A DNA stretch of 34,366 nt from Prevotellaceae bacterium UBA2744 (GCA_002353575.1 DEJQ01000030.1:1-34366), one strand, 5' to 3'. Counted from the stretch's first letter, positions 1 through 8,454 are shown. Notes: a model not told the origin generated them from the sequence alone. Numbers and translations: made by a program.

Positions 1-121
1 GGCTGACAATATGGTACATCAGCTTGCGCCAGTCGGTGCGGCCATCGTTGAGGAACTCATAGAACACATCTTTACGACAACCAAGCTTGCCGCCAGAATT
101 TGTCTTCATATGAAGAACCAT
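1..121 (-). pseudogene. Probable transposase, N-terminal part or remnant (runs off window)
   Basis: A minus-strand frame enters from the left edge; its most upstream plausible start is the ATG at 121, with another at 109. The readable part contains SGGKLGCRKDVFYEFLND followed by GRTDWRKLMYHIVS. The pattern 'KDVFYxFLND...WRKL' resembles the early region of IS4-like DDE transposases common in Bacteroidetes, where it normally follows some tens of residues of N-terminal sequence. Those residues are absent here: upstream codons are open to a stop at 179-181 but do not look like protein, and an inverted repeat lies there. It may therefore be a 5'-truncated copy. The plus strand also has a short open frame (2-127), which looks less protein-like. 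Family recognition is from memory and the gene is cut by the window, so confidence is modest. Confidence 0.4.
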
Positions 122-135
122 AAATAGATAACTAA

Positions 136-168
136 CAGGGGCGTGCCAAGTCAAATGACACGCCCCTG
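136..168. terminator. Perfect 10-bp inverted repeat, likely terminator
   Basis: CAGGGGCGTG (136-145) and CACGCCCCTG (159-168) are exact reverse complements around a 13-base loop. T-rich sequence follows on both sides (CTATTTTGATTT to the right). It lies about 65 bases beyond the 3' end of glmM and could end that minus-strand transcript, or act in both directions. Because a probable transposase fragment abuts it, an insertion-sequence origin is the alternative. Confidence 0.55.
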
Positions 169-232
169 CTATTTTGATTTAATCCAAACGGATGTTTTAG
201 TCGTTAACCCTTTGCGGTAGGGGATTGGATGC

Positions 233-1642
233 TTACTGCATTGAATATACGATGTCCATGATTTCCTTACCTATCTTATCTGCGGCATCCATTGTGGCAG
301 CCTCCGAATAGACACGGATGATTGGTTCGGTGTTGGACTTGCGCAGGTGCACCCACTTCTCGGGGAAGTCGATTTTTACACCGTCGATGTCGTTCACGGC
401 GATACCAGGTTTTCCGTTGTACATATCCTTCACTTTCTTCAGGATTGCATCTACGTCGGTCGATGGCTGCAGGTCGATGCGGTTCTTTGCAATGAAGTAG
501 TTGGGATATGTGGCACGCAACTGACTTACGGTCAGTCCTGGCTTTGCCTGACGCTGGTGTGCCAGATGTGAAAGGAACAGGGCTATGCCTACGAGGGCGT
601 CTCTTCCGTAGTGTGCAGCAGGGTAGATTACTCCGCCGTTTCCTTCACCTCCGATTACGGTGTTGGTTTCCTTCATCTTCGTCACTACGTTCACCTCTCC
701 TACGGCTGCTGCGTTATACTGCATTCCGTATTTCTCTGTGATGTCGCGCAGGGCACGTGTCGATGACAGGTTGCTAACGGTATTTCCCGGTGTGTGGCTC
801 AGTATGTAGTCGGCAACAGTAACCAGAGTGTATTCCTCGCCGTACATTGTGCCGTCTTCGCAGATGAATGCCAGACGGTCAACGTCGGGATCTACAACAA
901 ATGCCACATCCTTACCGCCTTTCTTCATTAGGTTCATGATGTCGGAGAGATTCTTCTCCAACGGTTCCGGGTTGTGCTGGAAATCTCCTGTAGGCTCGCT
1001 GTAGAGCGGAGTGACGTCTTCCACGCCAAGTGCCTTCAGTAGCTTTGGCAGGATGATGCCTCCGACGGAATTGATGGAGTCGAAAGCTACTTTGAATCCG
1101 GCTGCCTTGATTGCAGGTACATCGACGAGGTCGAGTCCGAGTACCAGGTCGATGTGTTTCTGATCGTATGTGTTGTCTTCCCTGTATTTTCCGAGATTGT
1201 CAACGTCGGCAAAGTCGAAGTCCTCCTGCTCTGCAATGCTCAAAACTTCATTTCCTTCTGCGGCATTCAGGAATTCGCCGTTGCTGTTAAGCAGTTTCAG
1301 GGCATTCCAGTGGCGTGGATTGTGGCTGGCAGTGATGATGATGCCTCCGCAGGCACCCTCCATCGTTACGGCAATTTCTGTGGTCGGGGTAGATGCAAGT
1401 CCGATGTTGACCACATCGAATCCCATGCCCATCAGCGTGCCGCACACTACGTTCTTCACCATTTCGCCTGAGATGCGTGCGTCTCTTCCCACTACAATCT
1501 TATTACTTTTGTTACTTCCCTTGCGGCGCATCAGAGTTGCGTATGCGCTTGTGAATTTTACAATGTCGAGCGGATTCAGTCCTTCGCCCGCTCTTCCGCC
1601 TATAGTTCCGCGGATTCCCGAAATTGACTTGATTAATGACAT
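233..1642 (-). CDS. glmM: Phosphoglucosamine mutase / phosphohexomutase
   Basis: 469 residues, full length for the alpha-D-phosphohexomutase superfamily. Visible motifs are GIRGTIGG near the N terminus (9-16), the phosphoserine loop TASHNP with catalytic Ser106, the metal-binding loop DPDVDR (251-256), the sugar-specificity loop GEGNGGVI (332-339) and the phosphate-binding loop RKSNTEP (434-440). GlmM converts glucosamine-6-phosphate to glucosamine-1-phosphate for UDP-GlcNAc, and so for peptidoglycan and lipopolysaccharide. The gene is the last of a minus-strand operon behind the DUF4827-like lipoprotein (10-base gap) and rpe. Phosphomannomutase or phosphoglucomutase activity is the main alternative within this superfamily; the short GEGNGG loop and the usual Bacteroidales annotation favour GlmM. 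Confidence 0.88.
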   Translation of the reverse strand: MSLIKSISGIRGTIGGRAGEGLNPLDIVKFTSAYATLMRRKGSNKSNKIVVGRDARISGEMVKNVVCGTLMGMGFDVVNIGLASTPTTEIAVTMEGACGGIIITASHNPRHWNALKLLNSNGEFLNAAEGNEVLSIAEQEDFDFADVDNLGKYREDNTYDQKHIDLVLGLDLVDVPAIKAAGFKVAFDSINSVGGIILPKLLKALGVEDVTPLYSEPTGDFQHNPEPLEKNLSDIMNLMKKGGKDVAFVVDPDVDRLAFICEDGTMYGEEYTLVTVADYILSHTPGNTVSNLSSTRALRDITEKYGMQYNAAAVGEVNVVTKMKETNTVIGGEGNGGVIYPAAHYGRDALVGIALFLSHLAHQRQAKPGLTVSQLRATYPNYFIAKNRIDLQPSTDVDAILKKVKDMYNGKPGIAVNDIDGVKIDFPEKWVHLRKSNTEPIIRVYSEAATMDAADKIGKEIMDIVYSMQ

Positions 1643-1652
1643 ATATTTTCCT

Positions 1653-2333
1653 TTATTTTCCTAACTGATATGTAATCTCATAGTAGAATGGTTTCACGTA
1701 AGTTCCCGCATTGGCGGTACCCGAAGAATGTGGCACTATCAGTCGCACCTTTGCCACCTCGCCCACACCTTCGCTCTTTGCCAGGCGGATGTAGTCCAGC
1801 GGCTTCAGCCATCCCTTGGGCACTACTGATGATGATGAGTAGAATGATCGCATTCTGCCTTCTGTAAATGATGCTGTGTAGCTGCGTCCCAGGCGGGTGT
1901 ATGTACACTGCATTTTATCTACGAATGCGTTCTGTGTTTGGTAAATATTAGAACAGGTGGTGTCGCCATTCTGAATGTCGTATTCGAAGAACCGGCAGCA
2001 GATTGTCTTTGTAATGGTACTGTCGGGTTGTTCGCGTGCCATTTCTATCATGGTCTGTCCTGTGCCCTTACGTACAATCTGCATGTATATACCGTCTGAC
2101 TCGAATTTTACGAACTCGTGCTTGTCAACGTTTGTTGTCTCTCCCTGTGCCTTGAAAGCGTCTTCGTTGATGACTGTGATGTTGCCCACGAATTTGTTCG
2201 ACTGTATAAAACGTTCAATGGCATCGCGTTCCTTTTCCTTCATCTTGGCATATGTCTCACCGTTCTTGCATGATGAGATAGCAGCTGCTAATACCAGTAC
2301 TGCTGATAGGATTGAATATAATTTCAGTTTCAT
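1653..2333 (-). CDS. DUF4827-like lipoprotein
   Basis: 226 residues. The N terminus is a lipoprotein signal: short basic start, hydrophobic stretch, then AISSC with the putative lipidated Cys22. The mature part is soluble and rich in beta-prone segments, ending YYEITYQLGK. The family and the position beside glmM match the Bacteroidales DUF4827 group, which I recall as having a fold related to FKBP-type prolyl isomerases; that link is from memory and catalytic activity is not implied. The start ATG at 2333 overlaps the rpe stop (ATGA, 2330-2333), so the two are probably translationally coupled. glmM follows after 10 bases. Likely located in the envelope; function unknown. Confidence 0.72.
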   Translation of the reverse strand: MKLKLYSILSAVLVLAAAISSCKNGETYAKMKEKERDAIERFIQSNKFVGNITVINEDAFKAQGETTNVDKHEFVKFESDGIYMQIVRKGTGQTMIEMAREQPDSTITKTICCRFFEYDIQNGDTTCSNIYQTQNAFVDKMQCTYTRLGRSYTASFTEGRMRSFYSSSSVVPKGWLKPLDYIRLAKSEGVGEVAKVRLIVPHSSGTANAGTYVKPFYYEITYQLGK

Positions 2334-2974
2334 AGATTCTTCAGTGTTTTTATTCTTTCTTCAGGCTGGTCTGCTCCGAACACGTAGCTGCCTGCAACCA
2401 ATACATCCACACCAGCCTCTGCCAGTCGGGGGGCAGTCTTCCCGTTTACTCCTCCATCGACTTCAATCAGAGCCTTCGACCCAGTGCGCTCTATCATCTC
2501 CCTGAGCATTCTGACCTTGTCGAGCGAGTGTTCTATGAATGCCTGTCCGCCGAATCCTGGATTTACGGTCATGATAAGTACCATATCAACATCTCTGATG
2601 ATGTCTTCCAAGAGACATACCGGTGTGTGGGGGTTCAGTGTCACGGCAGCCTTCATCCCTGCCTCGTGAATCTCGGCTATGGTGCGATGCAGGTGGCGGC
2701 ACGCCTCGTAGTGCACGTTCATCATGTATGCTCCCAGAGCCTGCACTTGCCTTATGAATTTCTCTGGCTCAACAATCATCAGGTGTACGTCGAGCGGTTT
2801 CTTGCAGTGTCTTGCTACTGCTTCGAGCACGGGGAACCCGAAGCTGATATTCGGGACGAACACTCCGTCCATCACGTCGAGATGCAGCCAGTCGGCATCT
2901 GAGCGGTTTATCATTTCTATGTCTTTCTGCAGATTGGCAAAATCGGCAGCGAGCAGCGATGGTGATACTAACAT
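2330..2974 (-). CDS. rpe: Ribulose-phosphate 3-epimerase
   Basis: 214 residues, the usual length of this TIM-barrel enzyme, which interconverts ribulose-5-phosphate and xylulose-5-phosphate in the pentose phosphate pathway. Motifs in order: SPSLLAADFANL (4-15), HLDVMDGVFVPN with metal ligands His31 and Asp33, the catalytic-base candidate Asp33/Asp36 region, DVHLM with His64, NPGFGGQ (138-144), and EVDGGVN with Asp173 as the second acid. The gene starts 16 bases after the stop of the coiled-coil membrane protein gene and overlaps the following lipoprotein gene by ATGA. It therefore sits in the middle of a four-gene operon that ends with glmM. Confidence 0.95.
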   Translation of the reverse strand: MLVSPSLLAADFANLQKDIEMINRSDADWLHLDVMDGVFVPNISFGFPVLEAVARHCKKPLDVHLMIVEPEKFIRQVQALGAYMMNVHYEACRHLHRTIAEIHEAGMKAAVTLNPHTPVCLLEDIIRDVDMVLIMTVNPGFGGQAFIEHSLDKVRMLREMIERTGSKALIEVDGGVNGKTAPRLAEAGVDVLVAGSYVFGADQPEERIKTLKNL

Positions 2975-2990
2975 ATTTATCTGTGGGCGC

Positions 2991-3860
2991 TTATTTTAGT
3001 GTGAACGATGTCTGTCCTATCATCTGCTTGTCGCAGAAGATGAATACTTTATATGTACCTTCTCCGATGAACTCCTCCACGTTGCTATACATCGTGATGG
3101 CCTGTTCCTCGCCGTTGTAGTCGATATATTTCTTCTCCGTGTATTCAAGCGAAGTATTCTCGTAGCTGAACGTGCCCTTGTTGCCAAGAACCGAATTATC
3201 GGGTTTTAGGATGCGGGCATAGATGACACGCTCGCCGTTCTGAGCTGTCACATTCTTCACGATGGTGAATCCGAATGCCAGCTTCTTCACGTTCTTAGCC
3301 TTCTTCTCGTCCTTGTTTCGCTTGTTCTTCGGTGTAACCCAAAAACCGGTGGCATCGAGTTGCGCAGCTATATCTACTTTGTCTTTCAGCGTTGAAGCCT
3401 CGGTTCTGAGGTTACTTATCTGTGTGTTCTGCTCTACCACCTTCTCCTTCATCTCCGTATTCTCAGCCACGAGCGACTGGTTCAGCCGGTTCAGCGAATC
3501 CACCTGCATGATATAGTTCTGCAGCACCTTGCGCAGCGTAGCTATCTCCTTCTTCAGTCTGGTTATCTCGGCTGCGTCGGTAGCTTTGGTGCGCTGCAGT
3601 TCCTCCAGGAGTTCCTGCGTATGGCGGCGCTCCTCCTCGATTTGTGCTATGAGCGAGTCGTTTCTAAGCTGTTTCTGCAGTTCACCGTATTGCAGGTCGA
3701 ACTGTCTGTATTGATCCTCCATCTCCAGCTTGTCAAGCTCTGCCAGTTCCTGCAACTGCTCGTTCTCGTTCTTTTGTGCCTGCAGTATGACAGCCACATA
3801 GCTCAGTGCGCCCAGCAGCAGGGCGATTATTACTCCAAAGATGATATATTGCTTTTTCAT
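2991..3860 (-). CDS. Membrane-anchored coiled-coil protein of unknown function
   Basis: About 289 residues with the start I prefer (ATG at 3858-3860, MKKQYIIFGV). The frame extends upstream to 3914, but a promoter-type box TACCTTTG (minus, 3881-3888) lies inside that extension. A transcript starting some 7 bases after the box would begin close to the inner ATG. One membrane segment (about residues 5-26) is followed by a long, charged, Leu-rich heptad region (about 29-170) and a C-terminal beta-rich domain (about 185-289) ending QTSFTLK. The bulk probably faces the periplasm. It is the first gene of the rpe - lipoprotein - glmM operon. I do not recognise a named family; a cell-envelope structural role is inference from topology and neighbours. 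Confidence 0.75.
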   Translation of the reverse strand: MKKQYIIFGVIIALLLGALSYVAVILQAQKNENEQLQELAELDKLEMEDQYRQFDLQYGELQKQLRNDSLIAQIEEERRHTQELLEELQRTKATDAAEITRLKKEIATLRKVLQNYIMQVDSLNRLNQSLVAENTEMKEKVVEQNTQISNLRTEASTLKDKVDIAAQLDATGFWVTPKNKRNKDEKKAKNVKKLAFGFTIVKNVTAQNGERVIYARILKPDNSVLGNKGTFSYENTSLEYTEKKYIDYNGEEQAITMYSNVEEFIGEGTYKVFIFCDKQMIGQTSFTLK

Positions 3861-3880
3861 ACCGTTTGTAAATTTTGCAG

Positions 3881-3888
3881 CAAAGGTA
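3881..3888 (-). promoter_or_regulatory. TAnnTTTG promoter box for the rpe-glmM operon
   Basis: TACCTTTG on the minus strand matches the Bacteroidetes -7 consensus TAnnTTTG and lies about 20 bases upstream of the ATG at 3860. No convincing TTTG -33 element is visible. It argues for the shorter start of the coiled-coil protein. Confidence 0.6.
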
Positions 3889-4051
3889 GTCATTTTCCTC
3901 TTTATCTTGTACATAATTTATAATTTTTAAATATGGACTATGGGTATAGAAACATAAAGATACAATTCGAAAACGCTTATAATCTCTCTCTTTCTCTCTG
4001 TTTGTCTTGCATTTTTTTTGCTTTGGAATATATTGTTCAAGAAAATTGTAG

Positions 4052-4059
4052 TACCTTCG
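4052..4059 (+). promoter_or_regulatory. Promoter box for the DHH phosphoesterase
   Basis: TACCTTCG is one base off TAnnTTTG; TTG at 4033-4035 lies 16 bases upstream as a possible -33 element. The ATG follows 18 bases later. It shares the 3889-4077 intergenic region with the divergent operon promoter. Confidence 0.4.
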
Positions 4060-4077
4060 CGCATATTTACCTGAATA

Positions 4078-5127
4078 ATGGCAATAAAAACGAAAATATC
4101 AGCACAGGATGCCGTGACGATGCGGCGAATGATTGACCAGTGCAAGAATGTTGTAGTGGTCACGCACTACTCGCCCGACGGTGACGCTATAGGTTCCTCG
4201 CTGGCTATGTGGGAGTACCTGAAGAAGAAGGGTAAGCAGGCTACTGTCGTCGTTCCGAATTATTTCCCGGATTTCCTGAAGTGGATGAACGGTGCAGATC
4301 AGATTGTGCTGTTTGAAAAACAGAAGGCGCTGTCGTATAATCTGCTGAATATGGCAGATCTGGTTATTGTGCTCGACCTATGCGAGGCATCGCGGATGGG
4401 CGACGAGTTGGGACGAGTTGTCAAGGGGCTGAAACGTGCCAGGAAAATCGTGGTGGATCATCACATGAACCCCGACAAGAAACTTGCTGACCTGCTTGTT
4501 TCGCATCCAGACAGCAGCAGTACGTGTGAACTGCTGTTCCGCATTTTTCTGGCAATGGATCAGGTGTCGGTGCTTACGAAGGCCGCTGCCGAGGATATTT
4601 ATGCGGGAATGTACACCGATACGGGCGGATTTTCGTATAACAGTAACGACCCCGACGTATTCAATATCATCGCAGAACTGCTGCGCAAGGGGATAGATAA
4701 AGACCGCATAGTACGCAGCATAAACAATAACTTCACGGCCGAGCGTTTCCGCCTGATGGGATATGTGCTATACGAAAAACTGATAGTCATGCCCGAATTT
4801 CATGCGTCGATATACAGTATCACTGCCGACGAGCTGCGCCGCTTCAAGTATCTGAAAGGTGATATGGAGGGGGTCGTGAATATGCCGCTGCAGATTCGCG
4901 GACACAGACTGTCGATTTCGCTGCGTGAGGACATGGAACACCCTATCATATGGGTGTCGATACGTTCCTACGATGATGTGTCGGCCCGTGATATGGCTGA
5001 ACAGTTCTTCGGGGGCGGCGGACACTTCAATGCAGCTGGTGGAAAGCTGGAGGACTGCACGATGGACGAGGCTATTGAAAGGGCAAAGACTGCTATCGAG
5101 GCATTCAAGGGGCAGTTGTGTGACTAA
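4078..5127 (+). CDS. nrnA: DHH-family phosphoesterase, NrnA-like oligoribonuclease/pAp phosphatase
   Basis: 349 residues, normal for bacterial DHH-DHHA1 proteins of the NrnA type, which degrade very short RNA oligonucleotides and can dephosphorylate 3'-phosphoadenosine 5'-phosphate. Motif I is THYSPDGDAIGSS with His30, Asp34 and Asp36. Motif II is LDLCE around Asp100, motif III VVDHH (126-129), and motif IV GMYTDTGGF with Asp181. The C-terminal DHHA1 substrate-binding motif is GGGGHFNAAGG (312-322). All expected metal ligands are present. The gene has its own promoter and is followed after 95 bases by a GH97 gene on the same strand. A cyclic-dinucleotide phosphodiesterase (GdpP-like) role is less likely, because there are no PAS/GGDEF or membrane segments. 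Confidence 0.88.
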   Translation: MAIKTKISAQDAVTMRRMIDQCKNVVVVTHYSPDGDAIGSSLAMWEYLKKKGKQATVVVPNYFPDFLKWMNGADQIVLFEKQKALSYNLLNMADLVIVLDLCEASRMGDELGRVVKGLKRARKIVVDHHMNPDKKLADLLVSHPDSSSTCELLFRIFLAMDQVSVLTKAAAEDIYAGMYTDTGGFSYNSNDPDVFNIIAELLRKGIDKDRIVRSINNNFTAERFRLMGYVLYEKLIVMPEFHASIYSITADELRRFKYLKGDMEGVVNMPLQIRGHRLSISLREDMEHPIIWVSIRSYDDVSARDMAEQFFGGGGHFNAAGGKLEDCTMDEAIERAKTAIEAFKGQLCD

Positions 5128-5222
5128 CCAATTAATAAGATCTGAAGGTCTTAGGCTTTAGGTCAAAGTCTGACTCCTTAACATACGCAATAAATTATCT
5201 AACTAAATCAAATAAACTTAAT

Positions 5223-7262
5223 ATGAAAACCAAACGTTTTATCTCTTTGTTATTCACCTGTTTTGCAATAGGTGTATATAGTTCGTTTGCTGACCCTGTC
5301 GCAACTGTCAGCAGTCCGGATTTGCATCTGAAGGTAAGTTTTGATGTTGTCGGAACACAACCTGTGTATTCTGTTGATTTCGTAGGCAATAAGATGATTG
5401 AGAACTCTCCTCTCGGATTTGTTGCAAATGTGGGCGATTTTACTCGGGATATTACATTCGAGAAGTCAACGGCTTCGCATGTGGAATATGACTATTCAGT
5501 GCCGACTATAAAGAAAAGCCAAGTACACGTAAATGCTAACCAGATGGTCGTTGCCCTGAAGAATAAACAGGGGCATCGTTTCGAAGTGGAATTTATGGTG
5601 AGCAATAATAACGTGGCATTCCGTTACCGCATTCCGAACCTGAAGGACAGGGCGAACGGAATGAAGCAGTCGATACGCATCATGAAAGAGGCTACTGGAT
5701 TCAATCTGCCCGCTGGAACGAAGACTTTCCTCTCGCCACAGTCGGATGCCATGATCGGGTGGAAGGGTACGAAGCCAAGCTATGAAGAGGAATATCTGTT
5801 CGACGAACCAATGCAGACCCGTTCGAAGTATGGTCACGGATATACCTTCCCATGTCTTTTCCATGTAAATCCAGATACTCCTATAAAGGAAGGATGGGTG
5901 CTGATTTCTGAGACGGGAAATGACAGCCGCTACTGTGCTTGTCGCTTGTCGGATATGAAGGATGACGGACTCTACACTGTGGAGTTCCCTATGGCCGAGG
6001 AAAATAATGGGAACGGTACCCCGGAACCTGCATTCGCATTGCCAGGAAACACACCTTGGCGCACGATTACCGTAGGCAACAACCTGAAACCTATTGTGGA
6101 AACCACAGTGGCATGGGACTTTGTGGAACCTCGTTTCAAGTCTTCACATAATTATAAATACGGAAAGAGCACATGGTCGTGGATAGTATGGCAAGACGAT
6201 GCTATCTGTACTCCTGACTTGCGCCAGTATGTAGATCTGGCAAAGGCAATGGGCTATCCCTACACCCTGGTCGATGCAGGTTGGGATGTGAATATGGGTA
6301 TGGATGGCACAGCCGACCTCGTCCGCTATGCCCGTTCGCAAGGTGTCGAGGTGTTCCTGTGGTACAGTTCGAGCGGCTGGTGGAACGATATTACTCAGAG
6401 TCCGACTAACGTGATGTGTGATGCCATAGCACGTAAGCAGTATATGAAATGGATGCAGGAAATCGGTGTGAAGGGAATAAAGGTGGATTTCTTCGGCGGT
6501 GACAAGCAGGAGACAATGCGCCTGTATGAGCAGATTCTGAGCGATGCCGATGACTTTGGTCTGATGGTAATCTTTCATGGTTGTACGTTGCCACGCGGTT
6601 GGGAACGTATGTACCCTAACTACGTAGGCAGCGAGGCTGTGCTGGCAAGCGAGAACCTGTACTTCGACCAGCATTTTTGTGATGTGGAGGCTCAGAACAC
6701 AGCGTTGCATCCATTCTGCCGTAATGCGGTTGCAAGTATGGAGTTCGGCGGCTGTTTCATGAACCGTCATATCCATCGCGGAAACAAGGGAGGTAATACA
6801 CGCAGGACCACAGACTGCCACGAACTGGCAACGACGGTGCTCTTCCAGAATCCTATTCAGAACTTCGCCATTGCTCCTGAGAACCTGAATCCGGCTGTCA
6901 ACCCCGACAAGAAGTATGACTATAATGCAGCTGGCGCCATTGCTCCAAAGCTGTCAATGGACTTCCTGAAGCAGGTGCCTACGGTGTGGGATGAGACAGT
7001 ATTCGTTGACGGTTATCCGGGTAAGTATTGCGTATTGGCCCGTCGCAGCGGTGACACTTGGTATATTGCCGGTAATAATGCCACTGGTAAGACCCTGAAC
7101 CTGACGCTCTCACTGCCTATGATTAAGAAGGGAGCATCGGCAGTGCTCTACAGCGATAATCTGAGAAGTCGCGAACCACAGATGTCGAAACTTAGTATTA
7201 GCAACCCAAAGAAGGTGAAGGTTTCGATAGCTAACCAAGGTGGTTTTGTGATTGTGAAATAA
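5223..7262 (+). CDS. Secreted glycoside hydrolase family 97 (retaining alpha-galactosidase type likely)
   Basis: 679 residues. A signal peptide (MKTKRFISLLFTCFAIGVYS, then SFA) directs it to the periplasm. The beta-sandwich N domain (about 25-290) is followed by a TIM barrel with WSWIVWQDD, YTLVDAGWD (347-355), VFLWYSSSGWW and VKGIKVDFFGGDKQ, then a C-terminal beta domain. In GH97 the VDF aspartate (Asp422) is the nucleophile of the retaining subgroup and is missing in inverting SusB-type enzymes. The candidate acid/base Glu477 lies 55 residues later, the spacing I recall for the retaining alpha-galactosidase from Bacteroides thetaiotaomicron. Substrate is therefore probably an alpha-galactoside, although alpha-glucosidase cannot be excluded. 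No SusC/SusD or regulator is adjacent, so it looks like a single-gene glycosidase. A palindromic terminator follows directly. Confidence 0.88.
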   Translation: MKTKRFISLLFTCFAIGVYSSFADPVATVSSPDLHLKVSFDVVGTQPVYSVDFVGNKMIENSPLGFVANVGDFTRDITFEKSTASHVEYDYSVPTIKKSQVHVNANQMVVALKNKQGHRFEVEFMVSNNNVAFRYRIPNLKDRANGMKQSIRIMKEATGFNLPAGTKTFLSPQSDAMIGWKGTKPSYEEEYLFDEPMQTRSKYGHGYTFPCLFHVNPDTPIKEGWVLISETGNDSRYCACRLSDMKDDGLYTVEFPMAEENNGNGTPEPAFALPGNTPWRTITVGNNLKPIVETTVAWDFVEPRFKSSHNYKYGKSTWSWIVWQDDAICTPDLRQYVDLAKAMGYPYTLVDAGWDVNMGMDGTADLVRYARSQGVEVFLWYSSSGWWNDITQSPTNVMCDAIARKQYMKWMQEIGVKGIKVDFFGGDKQETMRLYEQILSDADDFGLMVIFHGCTLPRGWERMYPNYVGSEAVLASENLYFDQHFCDVEAQNTALHPFCRNAVASMEFGGCFMNRHIHRGNKGGNTRRTTDCHELATTVLFQNPIQNFAIAPENLNPAVNPDKKYDYNAAGAIAPKLSMDFLKQVPTVWDETVFVDGYPGKYCVLARRSGDTWYIAGNNATGKTLNLTLSLPMIKKGASAVLYSDNLRSREPQMSKLSISNPKKVKVSIANQGGFVIVK

Positions 7263-7269
7263 AAAAACG

Positions 7270-7301
7270 AATGAGGGTTTCGGAATTCCGAAACCCTCAT
7301 T
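7270..7301. terminator. 32-base perfect palindrome, bidirectional terminator
   Basis: The sequence is an exact palindrome centred at 7285/7286 (half-arm AATGAGGGTTTCGGAA), followed by TATTTATTAT on the right and preceded by a run of A (7260-7267) on the left, which is T on the other strand. It lies between the convergent GH97 and aroB genes, the expected place for a shared terminator. Confidence 0.88.
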
Positions 7302-7322
7302 ATTTATTATAACCCATAAGGG

Positions 7323-8396
7323 TTATCCCTCTCTGAAGAAATCTAATATTTCGTAGATTTCTTCTTTTGTTGCTGTCTGGTTGATGCGAATGTCACCGAT
7401 ACCACCAAGAAGGGTGAAATTGATAGTGCCTGCAATGTTCTTTTTGTCGTGAGTCATGAGTTCAAAAAGTTGCGGATAATCATCGCATGTGATAGGCAGT
7501 GTGCCGTATGCGTCCTTGATGAACTGAACGGTTTTGCGCATTGTAGCAGTCGGGAAACCGGTCTTAACGCACGATAGATATAGTTCGCAGATGAGTCCCC
7601 AAGCTACTGCATAGCCATGAAGTACGGGGTGTATGCCACGAGGGTTGTCGTGGGTATTCTCGAATTGCAGGGCAAAACTCTCGAAGGCATGACCTACGGT
7701 GTGGCCCAGATTCAGAGCCTTGCGTATTCCATGTTCCTGCGGGTCCTCGGTAACGATTCGCTCTTTCACGGCTACGCTTGTGCCTACCATTTGGGCAAGG
7801 TGAGCATAATCAACATTGTCGAGGTCGAATGAGAGTAATTCGGCGAAGGTGGTATTGTCTGATATCAGCCCGTGCTTGAGCATCTCAGCATATCCGGAAC
7901 ATACGTTCTGATGATCGAGCGTGCGCAGGAACTGAGTGTCGATGATAACCGTCGCGGGTTGGTTGAATACTCCGATTTCGTTTTTCAGTCCGTTGAAATT
8001 GATTCCCGTCTTTCCTCCTACACTTGCATCTACCATTGAAAGCAGGGTGGTGGGTATGTTGACGAAAGGAATGCCACGCTTGAATGTGCTTGCTGCAAAA
8101 CCGCCCAAATCGGTAACCATACCGCCTCCGAGATTAATCATGAGCGAATGACGGGTGCCGGCTCCGTTTCCCATTTCTGTCCACACCTTTGCAATGGTGT
8201 CCAGGTTCTTATTGGTATCAGTTGCTCCGATGATGATATGAGTTGCGTCTGATACGCCTTCCACGTCTTTGATGGTGGGGTAGCAGAGGGTGTAGGTCGT
8301 TGTGTCGCACAGTAAAAACAGACGGTCGTGCTTTATCTGCCGGAGCACTTCAGTCAGTTGCTTGCACACATTGTTTGTTATGATAACTTTGTCCAC
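7323..8396 (-). CDS. aroB: 3-dehydroquinate synthase
   Basis: 357 residues, the usual length. It catalyses the NAD- and metal-dependent conversion of DAHP to 3-dehydroquinate, the second step of the shikimate pathway. Characteristic stretches are the NAD-binding INLGGGMVTDLGGFAAS (87-103), the substrate-binding IPTTLLSMVDASVGGKTGIN (114-133), YAEMLKHGLI with metal-ligand Glu, and LNLGHTVGHAFE with metal-ligand His. The gene stands alone, convergent with GH97 across a shared terminator and divergent from the SGNH hydrolase, with its own TAnnTTTG promoter. Confidence 0.95.
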   Translation of the reverse strand: MDKVIITNNVCKQLTEVLRQIKHDRLFLLCDTTTYTLCYPTIKDVEGVSDATHIIIGATDTNKNLDTIAKVWTEMGNGAGTRHSLMINLGGGMVTDLGGFAASTFKRGIPFVNIPTTLLSMVDASVGGKTGINFNGLKNEIGVFNQPATVIIDTQFLRTLDHQNVCSGYAEMLKHGLISDNTTFAELLSFDLDNVDYAHLAQMVGTSVAVKERIVTEDPQEHGIRKALNLGHTVGHAFESFALQFENTHDNPRGIHPVLHGYAVAWGLICELYLSCVKTGFPTATMRKTVQFIKDAYGTLPITCDDYPQLFELMTHDKKNIAGTINFTLLGGIGDIRINQTATKEEIYEILDFFREG

Positions 8397-8425
8397 AGTA
8401 GTGTGTTATATGAATTTTTATGGTG

Positions 8426-8433
8426 CAAAGTTA
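8426..8433 (-). promoter_or_regulatory. TAnnTTTG promoter box for aroB
   Basis: TAACTTTG on the minus strand, 29 bases upstream of the aroB ATG (8396). No clear -33 TTTG. Confidence 0.55.
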
Positions 8434-8454
8434 AGTATTAAAATGTTTTTTTTA

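Noticed and set aside
3927..4163. Small minus-strand open frame in the divergent spacer
   Set aside because: Covers the promoter region and start of the DHH phosphoesterase; low-complexity product without any start signal.
5134..5155. Small imperfect hairpin (AAGATC, TGAA loop, GGTCTT) after the DHH phosphoesterase
   Set aside because: Weak stem with a wobble pair and no U-tract; could be chance.
6144..6821. Minus-strand open frame of 225 codons
   Set aside because: Antisense to the catalytic domain of GH97, with no recognisable domain.
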